Assembly: GCA_004335635.1 (NCBI GenBank)
Contig: QAXH01005480.1
Location: 523-64,522 of the forward strand
Direction: 5' to 3'
DNA: 64,000 nt
Source of the DNA: Chloromonas sp. AAM2
Taxonomy: Eukaryota; Chlorophyta; Chlorophyceae; Chlamydomonadales; Chlamydomonadaceae
Positions 32,787-41,400 of the stretch are shown here, piece after piece. A program made the position numbers and the translations under genes. Position 1 is the stretch's first letter. Every line of letters begins with the position of its first letter. The notes beneath the pieces were generated by a model. That model was not told where the DNA came from. It saw only the letters and a list, made by a program, of their open reading frames with translations, and did no database searches.

Positions 32787-34987
32787 CTATTTCTTATATT
32801 GACTATAGTATTCAAAATCCACTGTCAAATGAACATTAAGATGCAGCCCCTTGAGCTACCTGACCAGCAGATCATATGTTGGCGTTGATATGGCATTTAT
32901 GACATTATCAATGGTAATAATAAGAATAATAAGAATAATAAGAATAATAAAGGCATAAACATGTTGGCATACCTATCCAACTCACAGGCACACCTATCCT
33001 TGGCAGAGGTGCCCGGAGCATCCTCAGTCTGCCATCATGCCAAGGAGGTTGACAGCAAGGTCAATGCATATGGCGTGCGCTAGGGCTTACCGTTCAGCTT
33101 GAATTCCGACTTGTACGATTTCTTAAGGGACCCGCTCTGATCCCGTGTCTCCACGACCACAATATCCCTGAACAAGCAACAGCAGGCAACGTCACAATTG
33201 TCACAATATTGCTTAGTTGATTCTACACACAATTGGATTATATTGAACAAGCAAATTAAGCAGCTCTGTGGTGTGGAAAGCACATTGCCCTCAGCAATTT
33301 TATGGGCTTACATCTTGGCCTTGGCCAGCATTCATCATGTCTGTGCTTCGTCACACTATAAGATCAAACAATAAGATCTCAACAGCACAAAGCAAGCGAA
33401 TAAGGGGTGTCAGGCTCTTTAGTCTAACCGATGGTGGCCAAATAAAATATGATAATAGTGGCCAAATTGCAAATGTAGGTTGGACTGCGGAATCTGCATG
33501 CAGGGTTGTAGTTGAAGTGTCAGAATAATGCTGTTTGCATGAACAACGCCGCCCCACCTGCGCACGACGATGTCCCTGGCAGGCTGCCCTGAAGGCAGTG
33601 TGCCGCCACTCAGCGTAATCTCTGTCCATGTGGCGTTGCAGCCCCGGCGCACGTAATCGCCTAGGTTCTCCGCTCGGCCCAGCAACTGCAACCAACACCA
33701 CAGGGCGGCTCTGCATGGTCACAATGGATGGTCAGTTCACACAGTTCACATCTGATTGATTGATTTGTTACATCAGGGAAGCCGTCCAAGGACACGGGAC
33801 GGGATGTATACCGCCCTGACCTAACCTGAGCAAGAGGAAATAAGAAAGGCAGAAACAGACCCGAAGGCAGAAAGGAACAAGGCAGAAAGGAAGGCAAGCG
33901 GTTAAGAAATGAAAAAATCAGTTCACAATGAGTTCTCATCACCCAGCATAGGTTCTCAGCACCACCCAACAACTGCAACCAACACCACAGGGCCGGTCAT
34001 GGTATCGAGCTTGAGAGGCCCATGGGTCGTAGGCAAAGTACAGACCAGTCATGCTATTGACTCCTTGGCACTAATCCCTCCTAGGATCTTCTGGAACGTC
34101 ACATTTGTAATGAATTGTTAATCTACTAGCCAAAGGCTGGATGCATCACTGGAAAGCAGCCTCCCTGACTGCTCACTAATCCTTAACTATACGCTGTGGT
34201 GGCAAATATTTAGCGGTAGGTGCCAATGCTGCGGTAGGTGCAAATGCTGTTTGCTTACCTTCGTTGACCCCGCCAGACCCACACACAGCGCACACACCAG
34301 CGAAGACTTGCCGGTGCCTGCGGCCAACACACACCCATGCATCAGTCCGATCCCAGCCCCAACGGCCTCGCATGTTGGTGTCCACTTGTGGTGAGACCTG
34401 GATTTTGTGTTGCCTGTCCTGATTGGCCCCAGCGATGACATCTGGGTTTCATATGCTATCTAGACAGACAGTGAGTGCTGCTCAGTGCCTCCTGTGCATG
34501 CAAGCTCAGCATGCATAAGGCGGGCTGATGTAGATGGAGTGAACACCATGTTGCTCACCATTGGGGCCAAGTACAAGGTTCAGGCTGGGTCCAGGCCGGA
34601 TGGTTACGGTCCCAGAGTAGGTCTGCAAGCCATCCGAGACATAAGGGTTTGAAACAAGGCAAGTGCCTGGGCAAGCAAGGCCACGGTAGCTGTAGCACAG
34701 CAGGGGTTGTCCATGTGTACATGGTACCCACCATGAAGTCAAAGACCGTTATCTTCTTGACAGTGCCTTTTTTGTACTCCCTGCGAGCATGCAAGCAGCA
34801 TTGTGAGCAGAGCTGCAAGAGCAAAGTTTTGGAACCCCTCAAAACAGCATTGTGCCACCCACATCAGGTTTTGCTTCTTCGCTGGTGTTTGCTCCGCGGG
34901 AGTATCATCGGCCTCGTCCAGATTTTCCTCGTCATCCTGTATTTCAGACTGCTCCTCCTCCTGAGCCCGTCTTTTCCTTGAAGACAT
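18716..34987 (-). CDS. SMC5: SMC5, ATPase subunit of the SMC5/6 DNA-repair complex, about 29 exons
   Basis: SMC5 pairs with SMC6 to hold and repair DNA in the nucleus. Exons fixed by phase, N-terminus first: 34987-34863, 34780-34732, 34622-34559, 34317-34259, 33685-33558, 33167-33091, 32727-32654, 32191-32042, 31678-31574, 31187-31042, 30765-30619. Later exons are approximate: 30.2-30.06, 29.29-29.15, 28.6-28.45, 27.88-27.77, 27.35-27.22, 26.44-26.36, 26.07-26.0, 25.15-25.07, 24.77-24.67, 23.88-23.75, 23.34-23.22, 22.9-22.8, 22.45-22.34, 21.95-21.75, 20.71-20.6, 20.0-19.9, 19.3-19.19 and 19.03-18.716 kb. The N-head has Walker A (GPNGTGKSS, split by an intron) and [14 protein letters not shown]; then [14 protein letters not shown]. 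The coil and hinge include [17 protein letters not shown]. The C-head has the signature QSGGERSVS and Walker [12 protein letters not shown], ending [10 protein letters not shown]. The 30.6-30.0 kb junction could not be phased. A gap lies in one intron. Confidence 0.9.
20088..20140 (-). repeat. Echo of a SMC5 exon (true copy about 20606-20655)
   Basis: Plus-strand segment CAGTTCCCTGAGTTGGGGCA copies CAGCTCTTTGAGTTGGGGTA of the coding exon (minus strand: [14 protein letters not shown]), including the donor side, about 0.5 kb downstream in transcript order. Confidence 0.75.
20757..20828 (-). repeat. Dispersed repeat family B
   Basis: Minus-strand order: pyrimidine-rich start, then GCCCCCGCTGAGCAGTCCTC, CCCGGACTGAAGGCC, then ATGTAA and a CAA-repeat tail. 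The sequence defines family B together with copies at 23.1, 31.2, 41.4, 50.2 and 63.8 kb. Confidence 0.75.
20925..21178 (-). repeat. Two echoes of a SMC5 exon acceptor edge
   Basis: About 20937-20995 and 21110-21175 both resemble the exon segment at 20665-20720 (plus strand: GCTGCCTGGGCAGTGCCTAG then AACTGCAAGG). Both retain the CTGCA acceptor side with substitutions. Confidence 0.7.
21178..21308. repeat. Tandem repeat AAGGATAAGGCCAACACCAC in a SMC5 intron
   Basis: About six irregular units, some with an extra AAGGAT. No coding role is visible. Confidence 0.9.
21630..21690 (-). repeat. Echo of a SMC5 exon donor edge (true copy about 21735-21760)
   Basis: The minus strand reads DTLEQE followed by GTGAGG, copying the exon end DTLEQE followed by GTGAGA about 85 bases upstream in transcript order. 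The open frame runs through both. Confidence 0.8.
22027..22096 (-). repeat. Echo of a SMC5 exon acceptor edge (true copy 21877-21945)
   Basis: Seventy bases align without gaps by eye with the 5' part of the next exon, with many substitutions. The copy keeps its own acceptor, TTGCAG, on the minus strand. It could be a decayed or alternative exon. Confidence 0.85.
23135..23205 (+). repeat. Dispersed repeat family B
   Basis: GCTGAGCAGACCCCC, then ACTGAAGCCC, ATGTAA and CAACAA. Confidence 0.65.
23955..24092 (+). repeat. Dispersed repeat family A, long copy
   Basis: About 130 bases that recur in inverted orientation at 28905-29042. It ends GGGTTGAACCATGAAAAGCC, ATGTAA, then ATGATAAATGATG. Its interior contains CAAGAATTACGCGCC on the opposite strand. 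Confidence 0.85.
24140..24200 (-). repeat. Echo of a SMC5 exon acceptor edge (true copy about 23842-23890)
   Basis: Plus strand GGCTCACCCTCCTTTGTGGC then TACCACCTGCACGTA copies CAGCTCACCTTCCTTGGCAG then TATCACCTGCACGTA, including the acceptor CAG|GTG on the minus strand. Confidence 0.75.
24300..24665 (-). repeat. 61-bp tandem array of an exon-end copy, interrupted by the assembly gap
   Basis: Units start at 24300, 24361, 24422, (gap), 24605 and then the true exon edge at 24666: every observed step is 61 bases, and 24422 to 24605 is exactly 3 x 61. Each unit copies the SMC5 exon end (minus strand: EKQRLQ...LN, then GTGTGA) with a deletion. Confidence 0.95.
24443..24594. other. Assembly gap (152 N)
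   Basis: The gap falls inside the 61-bp array. Its size fits exactly two missing array starts, so probably no unique exon is hidden. Confidence 0.99.
25861..25905 (-). repeat. Echo of a SMC5 exon donor edge (true copy about 25983-26026)
   Basis: ATGAGCCGTGCATGTGCCAC then GTACCTGTGTGTTTGC copies ATGAGCATTGCATCTGCCAC then GCACCTGCGTGTTCGC, with the donor (minus GTGCGT becoming GTACGT). Confidence 0.75.
26281..26322 (+). repeat. Dispersed repeat family A, short copy
   Basis: GGGTTGAACCATGAAAAGCC, ATGTAA, then ATGATGATGAAA. Confidence 0.8.
26760..27138. repeat. Minisatellite in a SMC5 intron
   Basis: Irregular units of about 38-42 bases built from GTGTGTAAGCATATGCACGT and GCGTACAAGCATGTGCATG. 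It produces long artificial Cys/His/Thr open frames on both strands. Confidence 0.95.
28316..28373 (-). repeat. Echo of a SMC5 hinge exon donor edge (true copy about 28458-28514)
   Basis: CTGCATTTGGGTCATGAAGG then CGTGCACAGCCAGCACACC copies CTGCATCTGGGTCATAAAGC then CGTGCACGTTCATCACGCC. Confidence 0.8.
28743..28896 (-). repeat. Two-piece echo of a SMC5 exon (true copy about 29165-29240)
   Basis: 28743-28778 matches the segment around GTGCACCAAATCAGCTGCCT, and 28866-28890 matches GCTGGTGCCTCAAGTG. The two pieces are in the opposite order to the true exon. Confidence 0.6.
28905..29042 (-). repeat. Dispersed repeat family A, long copy
   Basis: Inverted copy of 23955-24092, with the tail toward 28905 (minus strand: ATGTAATGAGGATGATGAGG). 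It sits within the SMC5 intron that also holds echoes. Confidence 0.85.
29398..29520 (+). repeat. Dispersed repeat family E
   Basis: About 115 bases also found inverted near 59.6-59.7 kb. It ends GGCGCCCCCTGATG then TTATGTTATGTTATG, running into TA and GA simple repeats (29521-29578). Confidence 0.9.
29521..29578. repeat. Microsatellites (TA)n then (GA)n
   Basis: Simple TA repeat followed directly by GA repeat, at the tail of a family E copy. Confidence 0.95.
29662..29716 (-). repeat. Echo of a SMC5 exon acceptor edge (true copy about 29272-29316)
   Basis: TTTGCAACCAACTGCGAGTC then AGATGGGCATTATGCAAGTG copies ATCCGCAACCAACTGCAAGG then CAGATGCGCACCATGCGGGT. Confidence 0.7.
29938..30022 (-). 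repeat. Echo of a SMC5 exon donor half (true copy about 30055-30139)
   Basis: CCTCTTGTGGTATCTGACTG and CCAACGCACGCACGGCC copy CCTCTTGTGGCAGTTGACTG and CCAATGCACGCACGGCC at matching spacing over 85 bases. Confidence 0.85.
30430..30497 (-). repeat. Echo of a SMC5 exon donor edge (true copy about 30608-30674)
   Basis: GATTCTCTCACTGTTGCTTC and GTCTCATCCACCTGCTT copy the true exon end including its GTGAGT donor on the minus strand. Confidence 0.85.
31222..31300 (+). repeat. Dispersed repeat family B
   Basis: CCCTCC repeats, GCCCCCGCTGAGCAGTCCTC, CCCGGACTGAGCGCC, ATGTAA, then a CAA tail. The clearest plus-strand copy. Confidence 0.8.
31743..31788 (-). repeat. Echo of a SMC5 exon acceptor edge (true copy about 31643-31690)
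   Basis: GAAGCCCGCCCAACCCGTTG then GCCACTCGCTTACGCTCC copies GGAGCCCACCCAGCCGGTCA then ACCACACGCTTGCGCTCC. Confidence 0.8.
32751..32781. repeat. (TA)n microsatellite in a SMC5 intron
   Basis: Simple TA repeat. Confidence 0.95.
33755..33897 (-). repeat. Dispersed repeat family C
   Basis: On the minus strand: TTTCTGCCTT-rich start, then GGGCGGTATACATCCCGTCC, GGACGGCTTCCCTG, ATGTAA, and a CAAT-repeat tail. Other copies lie at 36.0 and 58.6 kb. Confidence 0.9.
33948..33995 (-). repeat. Echo of the SMC5 exon 5 acceptor edge (true copy 33661-33707)
   Basis: TAGGTTCTCAGCACCACCCA then ACAACTGCAACCAACACCAC copies TAGGTTCTCCGCTCGGCCCA then GCAACTGCAACCAACACCAC, i.e. LLGRAEN becomes LLGGAEN with its TTGCAG acceptor kept. 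Confidence 0.9.
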
Positions 34988-35265
34988 CGTTTCAAATCAC
35001 GCGCAGCACATCAAGCAAACATTGTGCATCCAGATCCTGGTGTTGCCAATTGGCTTGCTACAGCCTCGCAAGTCAGTGTGCTGCGTGTTGTCCGGCAAAC
35101 TAAAGCCTTTGATTTGGTTTGAAACGGGCGTGCACATGGTGCAAGTGGAGGTGGCCGGTCCCCTGGTCTTCCTTGTTTGCTGCCTGAAGTCGTCCTTGTG
35201 TGCCTTACTTATCATCAGGCTTCCCTACAATTTGCATCATTGACTTGCCCAACCACTGACGGCCC
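34988..35265. promoter_or_regulatory. Divergent SMC5/GTF3C6 promoter region
   Basis: 278 bases separate the two outward start codons. No specific element was recognised. Confidence 0.5.
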
Positions 35266-36710
35266 ATGGAAAGCACTAGCGGACCACAACTGCCAGAGCT
35301 TTTAACCATTGAAGGTCAGTGAACTATCTGCATGCATGCCGCACGCGCCATGCATTCAGGGGCACATGTGATGGACCGCCATCAACAGGCAGCAGGCGTG
35401 TTTGCTAGAGCCTTGGGCGACTCAAGTCAGCCGCGCGAAATGAGGCTCAACAAGCATTTAGAACGCCCAGCGAGGCCCCACTCCTTGGCCCACCTGATGG
35501 GTAGTCTCATTGAGCACGTGACAGGACCTAAGCACGTGACAGGACCTAGGCACGTGACGTGACCAGGGCACGTAACATGCAACGTGGTACAGGCTAGGCT
35601 TGAGCTTGCGCACAACAGCTTAGCCCTCATGCATTTACAGGAGATCATCATCATCATCATCATCATTACATGGATCATCATGGTTCAACACACGGTGCTT
35701 TGCAGGGGATGAGGAGGTGCAGTACGTGCTGGTGGACCTCCCGGAGGCAGTACCGTCCAAGCTGCTGAGACCCGGAGCTCAGTTGACTGTCAAGGTACGT
35801 CACACACAACGATGATAAATCACCTTGCACACACACACACACAAGACAAGAGACTACTGGTCTTGTCCTATGCTTTGGAGGGGCGAGCATTCTGATAACC
35901 AGTTGACTGTCACGGAAACCGGCTATTTGCGGATGAAACCGGCTATTTGCGTTCCACCCCATGGCAAAGCCCTTGTTTTCAGAGCAGCTGGAGGCGCAAG
36001 GACAGGTCTGACTGACTGATTTGTTACATCAGGGAAGCCGTCAAAGGACACGGGACGGGATGTGTACCGCCCTGACCTGCCCGGAGCAAGACAGGAGAAG
36101 AAAGGCAGGAACAAAGGCAGAAATATGCTCAAAGGCAGAAACGAACAAGGCAGAAAGTAACGAAAAACAGGTCTGGGTTGAAGCACGGGTGCAGGCCAGG
36201 GTGGAGCAGCACTCCCAACGGTTACTGCAACAGCTACGTTGAAGCAGTGCCAAACAGTGTCGAACAGGGATGCGTACCCCTTGTAAAGAGCCGAGCAGTC
36301 ACAGGCAATAGTATTCAGCAAGCTCGCCAATGTACGTGCTTGCAGGCGATTTTGAGTGGCAATATGACTGACGTGTTAGCAGCTCTGGGTGTTGCATCCG
36401 TCTGCAGGACCTTGACTCGGACAACCCCAAGATCATACTAGAAGATGGCGTGGTGCTGCAAGGGACGTACACAGAGCAGCTGGGCACTGTCATGCTGTTT
36501 CAGCACCCTCCTAGGCCGCGCGTGCCGCTGCTTTCTGGCACGGCAGAGCAGCCAGCAGGCACAACGTCTCAGGCAGCAGCCAGCAATGGCGGGGTGGCGC
36601 CGCCTAGGACGCCATGCAAGTTTGTTGGCATGACGGAAACTCGCCTTGTGTGCACGCCCATGCAACCACCCATGTTGCTTGGTGTAGCCAGTGCCCAACA
36701 GACGTCGTGA
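35266..36710 (+). CDS. GTF3C6: TFIIIC small subunit, GTF3C6 / tau55-type triple-barrel protein
   Basis: Three exons with matching phases: 35266..35314, 35706..35794, 36408..36710, giving 146 residues. TFIIIC binds tRNA-type internal promoters and recruits RNA polymerase III. The TFIIIC triple-barrel pattern is visible: YVLVDLPE at the start of exon 2, then DLDSDNPKIILEDGVVLQG and YTEQLGTVMLFQ in exon 3, matching the family order YVLLDL, GLDT-x-P-x-LxI, G-x-Y-E-x-x-x-G-T. After a Ser/Gly/Pro linker the tail reads KFVGMTETRLVCTPMQPP. The family is short and poorly conserved, so this rests on motif order and length. Intron 2 contains a family C repeat and an echo of the exon 2 end (about 35898-35915). 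The gene diverges from SMC5. Confidence 0.75.
35645..35700 (-). repeat. Dispersed repeat family A, short copy
   Basis: Minus strand: GTGTGTTGAACCATGATGAT, CC, ATGTAA, then a seven-unit ATG repeat. It ends 5 bases before the GTF3C6 exon 2 acceptor. Confidence 0.7.
36008..36165 (-). repeat. Dispersed repeat family C
   Basis: Same orientation and order as the copy at 33.8 kb, with TTTCTGCCTT-type units at its 5' side and ATGTAACAAATCAGTCAGTC as tail. Confidence 0.9.
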
Positions 36711-38406
36711 TGAAGGCTGATGGATGGCTTGTTTGGACAGTTATTTTCACCATTCCATGGCTCAAAGCCATCGTCTAATGTTGCGAACGCATTACATGGG
36801 TTGAGACAGTTATGTTTAGTTGTTAGCAGGACTGTTGTGCTCTTTGTCGTCGCCACCGCAACAACTGATTCCCTCCCTCGTCCCGCCGAACTTGCTCAAC
36901 AACACGAACATGTGCGCGCATCAATATGCTAAAATGTGGGTTCCTGTGCGCATGAACCAAGACAGTACCCGTGCACACAGTCAGGGGCGTTGCATTGTGC
37001 TTGGAGTTGCCGTGCTTGGTGCAATCATCACAATTCCATTAATCGCTATTGGGACGGATCGGTGGATTGACCCAACATGCCCGTTTGCTGTTGTGCGACT
37101 ACTGGACGTTCACAGAGGCTGCAGAACTGATTATGTAGCATGAACACACACACACACACACACACACACTGGTGTGCCCGTAAAGGCTGTCGAATGCCAG
37201 CTGCACCTGAGCTTAGCAGAGGCTGTCCTTAATCCAGCCGCTGAAGTGGTAAACAAAGAGATCTTAGCAGGTTCTGGGACACTCTGGCGGGTTCATGTGG
37301 TGACTGTGACTGAATGTGGCAATCGCATGCCGCAGGAGAGTTGGGCGAGACTGCACAACTGTTTTATTACCTGTGCGAACAGCCTGTGTGTTGGAAGCTG
37401 GTGTAGTTCCACTTCTGGGACAGGCTGATGCGAGTGGCCACTGGCACGTGTCTAGAAAGGATTACGCCTGTCTGCGTCTGTACCTGGTTTTTTTGTCAGT
37501 GTGTTGCTAAGTGTTCCGGTCCATTGTTCAGTGGCCAATCAGTTGATCTTCTTCTGTGTCAACTCTACGTGGGTGGCACTGCAGCAGCTGCAGAAAACGG
37601 GCCATAAGCACGTCATAGAGCGGGTGACCCATTAATCAATTTTCAACTTTGTGCTGTGCATAAAAAATACTTAATATACCTATTGTGGGAGGGACGTCTG
37701 CGCAGGCACGTCCGTGTTGGCATACATGTGTCCTGATTAAACCTGAGCGTTGGACTGGCATGTTCCGAGGTCTTTCTGTAAACCTGTGATAATGTGTGTC
37801 ATAACTGGCACGGCAACCTGTCCCACTCAGACATCCTCCATCTCTCCTTCAGGTGGTATCAAACCCAATTTTCTGGTCATACGATCGCCCAGGCCGTCAG
37901 CCCATGTGAACAGAGACCCTATCTCTTGAAGCGTCAGCGTTGGAGTGGCTGCTAAACCACATGTAACGCAGTGCAAACCACATAACCCCGTTATGCCTGA
38001 CCTGACAAGAGAGTCGCCAATGGCGCCTGAACTTGCTATGCTGAGCTGTCTCCTCTCTTCTCAGAGCCTCGGTGGCGGACACTTTGCCCGACTCTTTGCT
38101 TGACATGAACACCTGACACGTGGATGAGCCGTGGGATGCCACCTGGGAGGTAGGTACTTGAAGCCATACTAGGCAAGAGACATTCACGGTCCGGCTGCTG
38201 TGGCCAAGAGTTGAGCCAAGCAGGCCAGCAACGGCAGCACCAGCATGGCACTGTGCAGCTTTGAGGGTGGTGGACGGTGTCAGTGCTCTGCGATCCAGTT
38301 CTCTCATCGAGGCTAGAAGCGAGGTGGCGCACGGCACAACGGTCGGAAACGTCTAATTTTGCAGCTTGCATTGCCGACTTGCATTGGCCTAGATTCATTG
38401 ACAGAA
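36711..38406. other. Intergenic between GTF3C6 and CSP41
   Basis: No exon was recognised. It contains a (CA)n run at about 37142-37170 and a TGTAA at about 37780. Confidence 0.45.
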
Positions 38407-41400
38407 ATGCAGGTTCAGCGCATGCGCAGTGCCAACGTGCGAGGCAGCCGCCCGGCTGTCTCAGCTAAGGCTTCCCGCCGGACCACCGTCTCAGTACGGA
38501 ACGCGAATTGCCTTATTGTAAACACAAAGGGCGGTGGCCATGCTTTCATTGGTCTGTACCTGGCGAAGGCGCTGCTTAGGAGGGGACATGATGTGACCAT
38601 TCTCAACGACGGAGATGAGGTGCGTGGCTCAGGACATGGAGGGCGATCCTTGGCATCAGCTGCGATCTGCACAGTTCAACATTCATTTAAACGATACCGT
38701 CAATCGATGATTTGCGATCTCAAGGCCATCATCGTCATCGGGATAAGAAATGCCTCACCCTTTTCCAAAGATGCGCACCAAGCGTGCAGCACATGCAGTC
38801 CGGCAAACCACGCCAAGCTTGATGCCTGGTCAGTAAAAGGATCAGGCAGAGTGGGATTGGGCATAGGCCATGCCAACACCACCAGCATGGGCATGCTGTG
38901 CCTCTATGCATGCAGCAAAAACTGAGGTCAAAGGCTCCCTTCAGCCAGTACTCTACGATGGAGCGTGGTGGAGGCCTGCAAGTCGTATGGGGTAGCCCCA
39001 CTGACCCAAGGACTTGGCCATCCGGACGATTTGACGTGGTCTACGACAACAACGGAAAGGACATGGACTCATGCAAGCCCTTGATTGACGCCCATGTGGT
39101 GAGCATCAATGACTCGTGCCAGCATGCAGCAAGCATGCCATTGTGACAAGTACACAAGGGGCACATGCTCGCAGCACACTTCCGCTCCTGGTGTACCCAA
39201 GCATGCTTGTACCCGTACCTCATGTGTCATTCCAGTTGTGCTGCATGCCTGCATGCACATTTGATGCATGATGACCAATGCATGGAGTGCCATCATGCAC
39301 ATGCTCAAGCCTTGGCTGTGGGTGACCAGCATTGGCCCATGCAGCGCACAACGACAGCATCTTCGCCTGGCCATTGACAGCAATTCTACTGCATGCGGCC
39401 GTGCTCAGCCTCCGTCCTGCCGCAAACTGCCGGCGGCCTCTTTTAAACTCTTTCTAGCCTGCCAAAGCCTCCACCTTATTGAGTTTGATGAGACACGCAT
39501 GTTTTCGAGTTTGATGGGACACGCACGTCACGTGCGATGTGACAAGGATGCACTTGCCCAAGCCTTGGCTGCCGGAGAGGCAGTGGCCCACACAGCACAT
39601 GTCATCACCATGTAGCACACGGCTACTGCACAGTTGATGCTAGCACTATCTAGCACTGTTTGATCTATCTCTAGCTATCTATCTCTAGCTACTCTACTTC
39701 TGTGTGGGATGTGACATACGTAGAACAATACTTAAGTCTTGCCTATTTGCTGCAGGGCAAGGTGAAGCACTACGTGTTTGTGGCCAGTGCCGGCGCCTAC
39801 AAGGCCAGTGACTTTGAGCCATGCCACTACGAGGGCGACCCACGCAAGGCCAGCGCTGGGCACGTGGAGGTGGAGAAGTACCTACAAGTGGGTCGAAAAG
39901 CACATTCATTGAATGTGGTACAGGGACAGGGTCAGGCTGCATGTGGGTCAGGCAGCCTCGGTCTAGCGCATGCATGAACCGTGGGTATGGAATAAACTAC
40001 GGGTGAATCAATTCAGTGGCTGCAAGGGGCGCATTTCTGGATGTGGGCTAGGACATGCGTACATGTCACCCAACAGGCAGGGCCGCTTTGCCCCATAGCT
40101 CTGTGCAGTCAGATGGGCTTGGCGCTGAGAGAGACAGCCATTTTGTGTTATCGCAACCCTGCGCTGAGAAATGTCGACAGTTGCACAATACCACTATGCT
40201 TAGTAGTAGCAGGTGGGTTGGCCTTGTCTGCAGGCCCATGTTATGCACATGGGTATGACCATTGTTTGAGGGTATCAAAACCCTCGCCATACCCATGTGC
40301 ATGTTGTGATCTGCTATCCCACACCCTTCCCTGCAGGAGAAGCGGCTTCCCTACACCGTGTTCCAGCCCCTGTACATCTACGGGCCCCACACCGCCAAGG
40401 ACTGCGAGCAGTGGTTCATGGACCGCATCGCAAGGTGCGCTTGACCGGTCTTTTCAACCATCTCAATATGACACAAGCCTTGAAAAGCAGTGTGTGCTTG
40501 ACCAGCATGGCGCAGCAGAACACTGCAGCTTTTGACCGGCCTCTTCAACCTCTCACCTATGACTTGGGATTCTTCGGAATTCAGCCTCTTACACTGGGAC
40601 GATGCACATGATGTGGCAACATATACCAGGTTAGGTGCATTTATTATCTATTATCTATAGTTATTTGCATTTATATTTATACACATCAGCTTATGCCCAA
40701 GGTGTGTTGTGACGGAAGGTGGCAACTGAGACAGTGGGTGTGCTTAGCCAGCATGGTACAGCAAAATACTGCAGCAGAAAGCTCTTGCTTTTGGCGGTTT
40801 CTGCACGTCACATGTGCACAGGGTCTGTCGAGTGATGTATCTTTCTGCCCTGCTGTGCACGTGCGCATGCAAGCTGTTGCCCGCCTGTGACATCTTGTTT
40901 GCTGTGGGATGTTTCCACACACACGTGCTGTTGTTCATGCTGTCACGTGTGTCCTCTCGCCGGGTGAGAACCAACATGCTCATATGAAAGACAAACAATC
41001 TCACGCTTGTGTGCTGTGTTGTTGTCATGTGCAAATATTTGCCCTAGAGCTCTGGCTTCTCACGTCCCTTGCACACCACAAAATTGTTTGCAGGGGTCGG
41101 CCCGTGTGCATCCCCGCACCCGGCGTCCAGCTGACCACCCTCACACACGTCGAGGATGTCGCCAGCATGCTTGCAGCCGTGCCCGGCAACCCGGATGCAG
41201 TGGGGCAGCACTTCAACGTGTGCAGCGACCGCTGTGTGACCTTCGTTGGTGGGTGGCAGGGATGACAAGCTCAATGACAATTGTGACTTTGGTGGGGAGA
41301 TGGCATAGCGATGGCAGGTGTGGTGGCAGTGATGGCAGGGCAAGGCTTGGAGAGTGGCAGTGATGACAGGTTGGATGGTAAGATTGACTTTTGATGGTAA

